DNA of 64,000 nucleotides. Source: Cymbidium sinense (taxonomy: Eukaryota; Streptophyta; Magnoliopsida; Asparagales; Orchidaceae). Location: positions 69,646,443 to 69,710,442 of the forward strand of contig CM038229.1 of the NCBI GenBank assembly GCA_021442155.1. The letters run 5' to 3'. Under the pieces are notes generated by a model, which worked only from the letters and a program-made list of their open reading frames with translations, was not told where the DNA came from and did no database searches. Positions 11,226 through 19,904 of the stretch are shown piece by piece; position 1 is the first letter of the stretch; each line of letters begins with the position of its first letter. A program made the position numbers and the translations under genes.

Positions 11226-11594
11226 ATGAATGCTAGAAATATTTGCAGTGTGAACTTGAATATCTGTGAAAGAGGCTTGGATGCAGATTTAATAGCACTG
11301 CTCATATATGAATTTGATGTGATTTTAGGAATAGATTGACTATATAAACATTATGCTACTATAGATTGTTGTAAAAAGATAGTCAAATTTCATATTCCTG
11401 GAGAAGAAGAATTCAAATTTGTGGGGCATAATGAAGTATTAGCTATGATGGTGTCTTGCTTAAAAGTTCAAAAGATGCTAGCAAAAAGTTATGAAAGTTT
11501 TCTTGCTCAAGTCACCGATGTTACTAAAGAGGTAAATCAGTTAAAAGATATACCAGTAGTAAAGGAGTATCCAGAAGTCTTTCTGGATGATTAA

Positions 11595-12236
11595 CCAGGT
11601 TTACCTCCAGTTAGAGAGATAGATTTCTCTATTGATTTAATTCAAGGTGCAAAACCTGTAAAAAAAGTACCATATAGAATGACGATCAAGGAATTACAAG
11701 AGTTGAAGAATCAGCTACAAGAATTATTAGAGAAGGGATTTATCAGGCCTAGCACATCTCCTTGGGGAGCTCCTGTATTATTTGTGAAGAAGAGAGATGG
11801 GAACTTAAGGCTATGCATCGATTGTAGAGAGCTTAACAAACTCACATTGAAGAATAAATATCCCTTGCCGAGAATTGATAATCTTTTTTATCAACTAGAA
11901 GGAGCTTCAATATTTTCAAAAATTGATTTAAGATCGGGTTATCATCAGTTGAGAATCAAAGAAGAAGATATACCAAAGACTGCATTCAGTACAAGGTATG
12001 CGCACTATGAGTTTGTGGTGATGCCTTTTGGCTTAACAAATGCTCCAGCTGTATTTATGGATCTCATGAATAAAATCTTTAAACCTATTTTAGATTCATT
12101 TATGATTGTATTCATAGATGACATTCTAGTTTATTCCAGAGATGAAGTAGCTCCTGAAAACCATCTTCATATTATTTTGCAAACTCTAAAAGGAAATGAA
12201 TTGTATGCAAAATTTTCAAAGTGTAATTTTGGTTAA
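11595..12236 (+). pseudogene. Ty3 reverse transcriptase
   Basis: The region begins with [14 protein letters not shown] and covers RT motifs: [70 protein letters not shown] and the catalytic FIDDILVYS at about 12111-12137. It stops at 12234-12236, after FSKCNFG. About 185 codons are open from the ATG at 11679. All catalytic aspartates are visible; only later decay breaks the frame. Confidence 0.95.
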
Positions 12237-12315
12237 ATAGTATCATATTCTTGGGGCACATGATTAGTAGTGAAGGGGTTTCAGTGGATCAGAGTAAAAT
12301 CAGAGCAATAGCTGA

Positions 12316-12900
12316 ATGACACAGACCAACCATTGTCACAAAAGTCAGAAGTTTCTTAGGGTTGGTGGATATTACAGGAGATTCGTTGAAGGATTTTCAC
12401 AGATTGTCATATCACTATCGAGTCTAACTCAGAAAGCAGTCAAGTTTGAATGGTCAGATCAGTGTGATGAGACTTTTCAAAAATTTGAAGAATTGTTTAA
12501 TGACTGCACCAGTATTAACTATTCCATCAGGGACAGAAGGATTTCAAAGTTATAGTGATGCATCATTAATAGACTTGGGATGTGTACTTATGCAGAATGG
12601 AAGAGTGATTGCTTATGCTTCAAGAAAATTGAAAAATCATGAAAAAAATTATTCAACCCATGATCTAGAACTAGTAGCAGTGGTATTTGCATTAAAAATT
12701 TGGAGACATTATTTATATGGAGTAATGTGTGAAGTTTTTACTGATCATCAAAGCTTGAAATATATCTTTACTCAGAAGGAGCTAAATTTAAGGCAAAGGA
12801 GATGGTTGTAACTCATTAAAGAATATGATTTGGATATTCAATATCATCCGGGGAAGACAAATGTAGTTGTTGATGCTTTAAGTAAAAAAACATCTAATAG
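12316..12900 (+). pseudogene. Ty3 RNase H region
   Basis: After a frameshift the sequence reads GGYYRRFVEGFS (the RT/RNase H connection) and then [49 protein letters not shown] and [10 protein letters not shown], the standard plant Ty3 RNase H with its catalytic D-E-D residues. A TAA-type stop interrupts it at about 12809. Confidence 0.9.
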
Positions 12901-13176
12901 TGCTTATTGATGGATCTCTCAACAGGAGGAGTTGATTAAAGATTTAGAAAAACTGAAAATTTTAATTATTAAATCTACAGATGATCATGTTTCATTGTTA
13001 AATCAAATGGCTATACAATCAAATTTGAAAGATAGAGTATGAGATGTTTTACCTCAAGATAATGACTTTCAAAAAATTTTAGATTTGGTAAAAGTAGGCC
13101 ATAGAAAAGATTTTGAAATTGATGAAGAAGGATTACTGAAGTATTATGGCAGAGTTGCATTCTAGATATTGGAGAT

Positions 13177-13770
13177 TTGAGGAAAGACATCTTACATGAA
13201 ACACATCATTCTAATTATACAATTCATCCAGGTAGTAGCAAAATATATCAAGATCTTAAGAAAATATTTTGGTGGCAAGGAATGAAAAGAAGTGTAGCTG
13301 AATTTATCTACAAGTGTAAATCATGTCAGATGATTAAGGCTGAACATCAGAAGACAAGTGAACTTTTATAGCCCTTACCAATACCTGAGTGAAAATGGGA
13401 TAATATTGCTATGGATTTTATGGTTGGCTTACCTAGATCTAGAAAAGGATGCGATACTATTTGGATTATTATTGATAGATTGACTAAATCTGCACACTTT
13501 ATCCTTAACAAACAATCTGATGCTGTTGAAAAGCTAGCAAGGAAGTATGTTGATGAAATCGTGAAGTTACATGGTGTGCCAAAATCTATAGTATCCGATC
13601 GGGATGGTCGATTTATATCTAGACTGTGGAGAAAAATTCAAGAAGTTTTAGGTACAAAGCTTACTTTCAGTACTGCATTCCATCCTCAAACTGATGGCCA
13701 GTCAGAAAGAACAATTCAAACACTTGAAGATTTGCTTAGACTTTGTATCCTTGATTTTGAGGGAAATTGA
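13177..13770 (+). pseudogene. Ty3 integrase zinc-binding and catalytic core
   Basis: HETHHSNYTIHPGSSKIYQD followed by CKSCQ forms the H2C2 zinc-binding domain. The core then shows MDFMVGLPRS, SIVSDRDGRFIS and FHPQTDGQSERTIQTLED, supplying the D, D and E of the catalytic triad. Stops near 13370 and 13768 split the frame. The enzyme would insert element cDNA into the genome. Confidence 0.92.
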
Positions 13771-14189
13771 AAATTTTATTTACTTTTGATTGAGTTTGCC
13801 TACAATAATAATTTTCAAGCAAGTATTGGTATGGTTCCCTATGAAGCATTATATGAAAGAAAATGCAGAACATCGCTTTGTTGGGTGGAGACAGGTGAAA
13901 GAAGAATCACTGATGCAGGTGAGTAGATGAAGCCACTGAAAAGATCCAATTGATTCGTGATAGATTAAAAGCTGTTCAAGATAGGTAGAGGAGATATTAT
14001 AATGCTAAACATCGATCAGTAGAGTTTGAAGTGTGAGAATTTATATTTCTTAAAGTCAGCCCCATGAAAGGTATAGAACGATTTGGTAAAGTTGGAAAGT
14101 TGAGCCCACGTTATATTAATTCATATGAAATCTTGGAAAAAATTGAGAAAGTGGCTTATAGACTGGCTTTACCTTCTCACATGTAAGGA

Positions 14190-14455
14190 GTGCACAATGT
14201 GTTTCATATTTCTCTTCTACGAAAATATATTACTGATGAAGCCAACAAAATTATTGTAGATCCTATTGATATTCAACCGGATCTCATATTTGTGGAGGAG
14301 CCAGAAAGAATTATAGATTATGATATTAAGCATCTCAGGAATAGAGAAATTTCATTTGTTCGTGTATTGTAGAAATATGGATCAGATCGAGAAATGAGTG
14401 GGAGAAGAAATCAAAAATGCGAGAATTTTATCCTCAATCGTTTAATTAAAGGTAT
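14190..14455 (+). pseudogene. Ty3 integrase C-terminus with chromodomain-like tail
   Basis: HNVFHISLLRKYI, EEPERIIDYDIKHLRNR and EISFVRVL match the C-terminal block of plant chromovirus integrase. Beyond the stop at 14370, a shifted frame reads NEWEKKSKMREFYPQSF, the decayed counterpart of the chromodomain-like W-E-x-E-x-x-M-R-x-x-Y-P-x-L-F end. Such tails steer integration to certain chromatin. Confidence 0.85.
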
Positions 14456-14501
14456 GTTTATTTGTATTAATGTCATTTAATTTCGAGGACGGAATTTTTA
14501 T

Positions 14502-14513
14502 AAGAGGGAGAGA
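14502..14513 (+). promoter_or_regulatory. Polypurine tract
   Basis: AAGAGGGAGAGA lies directly before the 3' LTR and would prime plus-strand DNA synthesis. The upstream TTCGAGGACGGAATTTTTATA is the sequence that usually precedes this tract in plant Ty3 elements. Confidence 0.85.
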
Positions 14514-16251
14514 TTTTAATGACTGGAAAGAAAAAATTAAATAAAAAATACAACTGCCATGACGGTTTGCCGCGGATTGGAAAAAGCCCAAAAGGGGGAG
14601 TTCGGTTTCGGCAAACCGAAATAAAACTTCCAAAACACGCGAGAGAGGGAGAGAGGAAGGGAGAAGAAGGGAAGACTCACCTTGCGTGCCCTAGCCGAGT
14701 GAGACATTTCACCGCCAGGGAGTCTTCGCGTCGTCATCGAGGAAGAAGAAGAGGAGTTTCGTGCCCTAGCCGAGTGAGGTGACTCCACGCCGTCGACATC
14801 GACTCACCAGAGGCTCTTGTGCGCCGACAACCGAGAGAGGAAGAGCGAGGAGTGCGTGCGTGCGCAGAAGCCGACGGGAGTGCGTGACTTAGGGCAAACC
14901 GAGAGGGAATATAAAAAGGTAAGTAAATAAATTATATAAGTATATGTTTAATTGAAATTTGATTTTAATATTATTAGCTTTGATTTTAATGTTATTTCAA
15001 GTTTAACTTGATTTATCGATTTCAACAAATAATTTAATTTAGGAATATGTAGCATAAATTAAATCCAAGTTTAAGATATCATTTTAAGATCATTTCAAGA
15101 ATCATTTTAAGAAAAATAATAAATAAAAGTATTAAATTTTGGTGAACCTATAAATGAAATGCAAACATTTGAAACTTATGAATGAAATGTATGTAGTAAA
15201 AGTATGATTAATTGTATTAATAGATTGAGAGCTAAATTTTATCTTTCCTTAAGTAAAATATAAATTAAACTTAATTATTTAAATTTTACATGTTATATGC
15301 AAAATATAAATTAAGTATTAACTTGATATTTAGCCTAATAAATGTACATAATTTAATAAATAAATAAACTAAATATGATTATTATCATTATTATTAATTA
15401 TTAATTTAACTTGATTTAGAAAATAGACAATGAATATTGATGAAGGTGAGCGTCAATTAATAAAATCTATACATAAGTATTATATATAAGAAATAAATAA
15501 AATAAAATACATTGCTTTCTAATATTGATCCAATTAATATTTCATTCTATAAAAATTTCAATTAAGGAAAGAAGCGTTAAAGGAAAGAAGATTCAAGAGT
15601 AAATTGCAAGTTAAAGTGGGTAATTATGTTCTTCCATTTATGATAAAAATATCTTTAATTTCTTGTGAGGAAATGCATGTTGATATGATTATGATTTTTT
15701 TTTCTGTACTGCAAGTTGTGATTTATTTTACTGTTTCTTCATAAATTATAATGTAGTTTCCTGCATCTTCATGTTGGATAATAACCTGAATGCTAGATCA
15801 TATTGCCACTTCATCATTTTATAAAGTTAACTGATTTACTGTTAGTTATGAATTAATATGCATAGCTGTATAACCGTATGCTATGAATATGTATATTAAA
15901 AGTAGAGTTCACCCTCTTATAGTACTGGCCGGGGACGCAATATACCCATGCACGAAATGATAAAAAAAAGGGCCAATGAAATTGACAAATGATAATGGCT
16001 ACTTGTCCTTTGGATAAGTATTGGTAAAGGTTTTCTTTTGGTAAATGTTTAGACGGTGACTCCTAAGACGGATGATAAATGTAAAAGTAAAAGTTCACAC
16101 AAAATGTTTATGTATACCTACCCCCATATGTTTAATTGTTTGAGCAAATTTTTTTATGTACATGTGATAACAAAAACTTGCATGCATACTAGTTCTACCT
16201 TCTTGTTAACTATAGTGTAATAGCATAATTGACCCACTGAATTTTATTCAA

Positions 16252-16590
16252 TTGCTAATTGAGCACAGGTTACGATGTGATACAGAAGTTTCTCACAATC
16301 AGTTTGGTTTCATACCAGGTAGATCTACTATGGATGCTATACATTTGTTAAGAGGTTTGATAGAGAAGCATAGAGAAAGTAAGAAGGATCTACATATGAT
16401 ACTTATTGATTTAGAGAAAGCTTATGATAAAGTCTCAAGAGATGTTCTTTGGAGAGTTCTAGAACAGAAAGGAGTTAATATTGATTATATTCAAGTCATT
16501 AAGGATATGTATACTAGAGCTGTTACTTGTGTCCAAACACAAGGAGGGTTGACAAAATATTTTTCTATTTCAGTTGGATTATATCAATGA
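16252..16590 (+). pseudogene. RTE reverse transcriptase, N-terminal RT motifs
   Basis: The frame shows HNQFGFIPGRSTMDAIHLL, DLHMILIDLEKAYDKVSRD (catalytic aspartate block) and DMYTRAVTCVQT, then a stop within GLYQ where the family has GLHQGS. The endonuclease domain is absent because of 5' truncation. Confidence 0.9.
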
Positions 16591-17471
16591 TCAACATTAA
16601 GCCCTTATCTTTTTTACTTTAGTGATGGATGTTCTTACGAGGCATTTACAAGAAGATGTACCTTGGTGTATGCTTTTTGCTGATGACATTCTTCTTGTTG
16701 ATAAGACTAGGAGGGAGTCCAACAGAAACTTGAATTATGGAGGTCAACTTTAGAGTCTAAAGGTTTTCGTTTAAGTATATCTAAAACTGAATATATGGAG
16801 TGTAATTTTAGTTGTAGAAGTTTTAGTAATAGTGTTGTGACTTTAGGTGATCAAGTCATTAATAAGAGTGAGCGATTCAGATATTTAGGCTCTATTGTTC
16901 AAAATGATGGTGAAATAGATGAAGATGTTATTAGTAGAATTCAAGTTGGATGGTTGAAGTGGAGGAATGCATCTGGCCTATTATGTGATAGAAAAGTTCC
17001 ACTTAAACTTAAGGGAAAATTTTATAAGATGGTGGTAAGACCTGCAATGACTTATGGTGTAATGTTGGCCAATAAAAGAGAAGCATAAGACTAAGTTAAG
17101 TGTTACGAGATGAGGATGCTCGGTGGATGAGTGGCATTACTCTTAAAGATAGAATGCAAAATGAGTATATTCGGGAAAAAGTTGGAGTAGCTCAGGTAGA
17201 TAAGATTAGGGAGAGTCGCTTAGATGGTTTGGCCACATAAAGCGTCGTCCGATGACCGATTAGGAGAGTAGATGCATTAGATTTGCCTTATGTTAAGAAA
17301 GGTAGAGGTAGACCTAAAAAGACTTGGTTAAGATGTATAAAAAATGATCTTAGTATACTTGAATTAAATGAGAATTTGACACATAATAGGACACAATGGA
17401 GACGAAGGATTCATGTAGCCGACCCCACCTAGTGGGATTAAGGCTTGTTGTTGTTGTTGTTGTTGTTGTTA
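16262..17471 (+). mobile_element. RTE-clade non-LTR retrotransposon, 5'-truncated, in the LTR
   Basis: The insert begins in the middle of the reverse transcriptase (IEHRLRC) and ends in the RTE 3' signature: CCCCACCTAGTGGGATTAAG and a run of TTG repeats at 17.44-17.47 kb. CTAATTG occurs at 16255-16261 and 17472-17478 and may be a short target duplication. It is in opposite orientation to the copy at 7.28-8.39 kb, from which it differs slightly. Confidence 0.88.
16600..17440 (+). pseudogene. RTE reverse transcriptase, FADD and C-terminal parts
   Basis: In several frames the order MDVLTRHLQEDVPW, CMLFADDILLV (about 16.62-16.70 kb), [18 protein letters not shown] (16795-17088), MRMLGG-like, LRWFGHIKRRP-like and GRPKKTWLRCIKNDL is recovered, matching the minus-strand copy domain by domain. 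At least four frameshifts or stops are present. Confidence 0.85.
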
Positions 17472-17917
17472 CTAATTGTTTAATTTTTTTCAGGTAACCA
17501 TCCTAACTAAATAGCGGAGAGAAGGGAGAGTTATGTTTATCGCCGTAGAGAGACTTCAGTTGATAGGTAATTATGTCAGTTATATTAAATTATGTTTAAA
17601 TTGTATGTCATATGAACTTTGTTGTTATATATATGTGTGGACAAATTGTTAAATCATTTGTGGATTGTAATGACTCTTGTATGATTGGAGATTTTAATTA
17701 AGATTCAAAGTGTTATGTAAGTTTTTCTTTAACCCGTCCGACCGTCTGTTCCCGCCTTGATATTCCAAGCTCTCAGGCCGAGTCGTGACAATAAAAAAAT
17801 TTAGGTTATTGTGGAGCTTAATTTTTTATTTTGTTATATAAGATATTTTAATTTTTATTTTATATAAAAGTATAATATTTTTTATTTTGTTGTGCCCCTA
17901 TAGAAAAAAATTCGGAT

Positions 17918-17925
17918 CCTAGAAG
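17918..17925. repeat. hAT target-site duplication, right copy
   Basis: CCTAGAAG follows the right end of the hAT-like element and equals the left copy at 7217-7224. Confidence 0.65.
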
Positions 17926-18330
17926 AATAAACTAGTTAATTAGTTTTGAAGGGAACAAGCAAGCCGAAGTTCCTTGAATTAGTTGTTCAGGAATTTTTGC
18001 CACCATTAGATCTAATAACCTGTTTTACTGTGCTGTACGCATATTGCTATTAAAAGAGTTGATGATGTTAATGGTGATCATATTACTCCAATAAATGAAA
18101 TGTTGTGAGCATAAGCAATGAACTCTTCTTAATGGGTAAAGGGGATCGAGGGTTTTTTTGTTTTCAGAATGGATTAAAAAAGCTTTATATCTCCTATTAG
18201 ATATATTAGAAAATTTTCACAATGTTTTATCTATTTTCCCTAGTCATTTGTATACCTGCAATAGATCCAAGCAGTAGAGAGGATGAAGGTTGCTCATTGG
18301 GTGGGGAGCGGGTGAACCGAGAAGAGAGTA

Positions 18331-18708
18331 AACCTTTAGGTGCTTCTGTTGCGCAAACAAATCTAAACAATGAACTTACGGTGACAAGTGGCATGGTATT
18401 TTTGTTGTATTTGAATGTTTTAAGTGTTAAGAAAAGTAAATATAAAGTTTAGGGTGTTAGATATGTAAATTAGAATATTTTGAGTGTTATGTATGTAAAT
18501 CCCTTTAAAATAAATATAAACCTTTAGGTTCTGTCAAATGAGAAACACATTGTGCAACCAAATCTAAACAACAGGTTTACAGTGGCAAGTGGCATGGTAT
18601 TTTGGTTGTATTTTAATGTATTAAGTATTAGATGAGTAATAAAGTTTAGGGTGTTTGATATATAAATTGGAATATTTTGAGTGTTATGTACATAAATCCC
18701 CCTAAATT
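18331..18708 (-). repeat. Right arm of the inverted repeat, itself duplicated in tandem
   Basis: Two units of about 190 bp (starting near 18331 and 18524, both with AAACCTTTAGGT) share CAAGTGGCATGGTATTT, AAAGTTTAGGGTGTT and TTTTGAGTGTTATGTA followed by TAAATCCC. Both are inverted relative to 6285-6400. AAATTAAA occurs just outside both sides (before 6285 and after 18705) and might be a target duplication, but it is low-complexity. Confidence 0.7.
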
Positions 18709-18709
18709 A

Positions 18710-19540
18710 AATGAAAAGAGGAAAAATCGAAGAGCATTAAGGAAGGTCGTAAGTTATTTTTAACCTTCGTCTTTCCCCCTAACCCTTTCATGCACTTCAT
18801 ATTTCCTATATCTCATAAATCTGGATCCGATTTACTAAATGTGGATTTAAGATAAAATGGAGAAGACACATGATTTAAGATTATGTGGGATTTAAAGTTA
18901 TCATTTTTGCCATGTGGCAGGATTAAGTTTAAATCCTGTTCAAATCCTACTACCAGACATCACCACAATTGTCAAGAGCATGCCACTTTGTCGGATTAAT
19001 TAACATAGGAGACCAAAAACAAAACCATTTTGAATTAAACAGTTATGTTCATCAACCTGACAGTTTTCCGCTTATTATATAAAAGCAGATCCAAAACATA
19101 AACATCATTGAAGCATATGTTCCATAATACCATTTGGATAACACAGGTATCTGAAATGCAATGTGTTGTCTAGTCAAAACATCAAGTAACGATGTAGTCT
19201 TCCGCATGGCATTTAGTTTAATTAGAATAACAAAGTAAAAAAAAAACTTTCCAATAAAAGCCTCTTTTTGTCTTCAAGAACAAAGGCTTCAAATCTATTG
19301 CAGCTCTATATAATATAAGCTCGAGGGAGAAGAAAATAAAGTAAATAAAAACTTATGCACATAACAAGAGAATGATAAAATTGAAATGGATTTATCTAGA
19401 TTCAAGTTATAGGCCCACAAGTCTCGATAGATCACCGGGATGCTAAAATGCTACCTTATATTAGGGAAGCTTAAGGTGCTTTCTCATATCACTAAATATA
19501 TAATGACTATAATGGTACTACTGCAATGTGTAAATGACCA
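18710..19540. other. Intron sequence of the methyltransferase relic, right part
   Basis: No ORF with a recognisable product. The piece 18.83-18.95 kb (GGATCCGATTTACTAAATG and TCAAATCCTACTACCAG) is ordinary mixed-composition sequence. I see no mobile-element border here. Confidence 0.4.
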
Positions 19541-19547
19541 ATATTAC

Positions 19548-19666
19548 CGGGCATGGTTTCGTATTCCTTCAATCCACTCGCTATCGTGAGATCAAAGTAA
19601 GTTTCATTGTGGGGATATTGCTTCTTGCATATATAACATTCAACTCCAGACCCAACAGTGGAGACC
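19548..19666 (-). CDS. Methyltransferase exon, second cysteine pair
   Basis: The exon follows an acceptor (CTTACAG) and completes the split leucine codon of the preceding exon. It reads VECYICKKQYPHNETYFDLT and then ASGLKEYETMP, matching the second CxxC and the conserved D-L-T-x-x-S-G-L segment of the family. It ends at a GTAATA donor in phase 1. The next recognised block at 5255 starts in phase 0, so a short exon is missing or unrecognised. Confidence 0.75.
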
Positions 19667-19797
19667 CTGTAAGATAAATGAAACAATGTGGCATCTGAGA
19701 CCATGCAAAATTATATTATAAGAACAAGATGTATAAAAATTAGAGAACGCCAAAGAGTTTACAGTAACTCCACTTAAGCACAAACTTGATCACTTAC

Positions 19798-19904
19798 AAA
19801 GTCAATTGTGGGTCGCTTCTATTGATAAACGGCTTGTAACAAATTGGACATGCAAGATTGTATAATAGAGTGTCACAATATTCAGCTCTTCCTATTTTTT
19901 CCAT
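19798..19904 (-). CDS. Methyltransferase exon, zinc-ribbon-like N-terminal part
   Basis: From an ATG at 19902-19904 the frame reads 35 codons plus two bases and contains LACPICYKPFINRSDPQ, matching the cysteine-pair region that precedes the methyltransferase domain in this family. It ends at a consensus donor (GTAAGTG). An in-frame stop lies a few codons upstream of the ATG with no obvious acceptor between, so this ATG is either the true start or the upstream transit-peptide exon has been lost. Confidence 0.7.

Larger units (their letters stand above)
9627..17790 (+). mobile_element. Decayed Ty3 (chromovirus) LTR retrotransposon
   Basis: The order is 5' LTR remnant, initiator-Met primer site, gag, protease, reverse transcriptase, RNase H, integrase, chromodomain-like tail, polypurine tract and 3' LTR, as in Ty3 elements. 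The integrase C-terminus (HNVFHISLLRKYI, then a LRNREISFVRVL block) is typical of plant chromoviruses such as the Tekay/Reina group. Multiple in-frame stops and frameshifts make it inactive. It lies inside the hAT element and its 3' LTR was hit by an RTE insertion. Confidence 0.9.
14514..17790 (+). repeat. 3' LTR of the Ty3 element, holding an RTE insertion
   Basis: The LTR starts near TTTTAATGACTGG after the polypurine tract and ends with ...GTCGTGACA, whose last about 120 bases match the 5' LTR remnant at 9627-9719. Without the roughly 1.2-kb RTE insertion it would be about 2 kb. A purine-rich, GC-richer block at 14.64-14.88 kb has a 19-bp direct repeat (CGTGCCCTAGCCGAGTGAG at 14685 and 14760). 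The exact first base is uncertain by a few positions. Confidence 0.8.
7225..17917. mobile_element. hAT-like (Tip100-type ends) non-autonomous element, host of nested insertions
   Basis: The left end CAGTGGCGGATAC resembles the termini of Tip100-like hAT transposons. The right end, read inward, is GGATCCGAA and then reaches GGGGCAC, matching the left arm after its first seven bases. The outermost GCCACTG seems deleted. An 8-bp CCTAGAAG flanks both sides. Without the nested RTE and Ty3 insertions only about 1.4 kb of hAT sequence remains (roughly 8.39-9.54 and 17.79-17.92 kb plus the left tip), and it holds no transposase, so the element was non-autonomous. The end assignment rests on eye alignment. 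Confidence 0.6.
4062..19904 (-). pseudogene. SAM-dependent methyltransferase gene (At1g78140/At2g41040-like), interrupted and damaged
   Basis: Six exon-like blocks on the minus strand align in order with the plastid-targeted class I SAM methyltransferases typified by Arabidopsis At1g78140 and At2g41040. They are 19798-19904, 19548-19666, 5178-5255, 4700-4890, 4448-4559 and 4062-4163. The first two carry the N-terminal zinc-ribbon-like part (LACPICYKPF, then CYICKKQ). The later ones carry SAM motif I (IIDASCGSGLFSRLF), the motif II/III region (ADISRLPF, HAGAALHCWPSPS) and LRPGGIFVATTF. Splice phases fit across most junctions. The transit-peptide exon, a short segment expected between the second and third blocks (TELFR-like in the family), and the C-terminal exon were not found. 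An in-frame TAG at 4714-4716 and a GT to AT donor change at 4446-4447 argue for a pseudogene. The intron at 5256-19547 is filled with transposons. Family assignment is firm; that all six blocks are one gene is an inference from strand, order and phase. Confidence 0.75.

Noticed and set aside
14519..14788. Overlapping 83-87 codon ORFs on both strands
   Set aside because: They lie in the GC-richer part of the Ty3 3' LTR and have no protein similarity I recognise.
16252..17088. Possible active RTE reverse transcriptase
   Set aside because: It is 5'-truncated and broken by several stops and frameshifts, so it cannot be autonomous.
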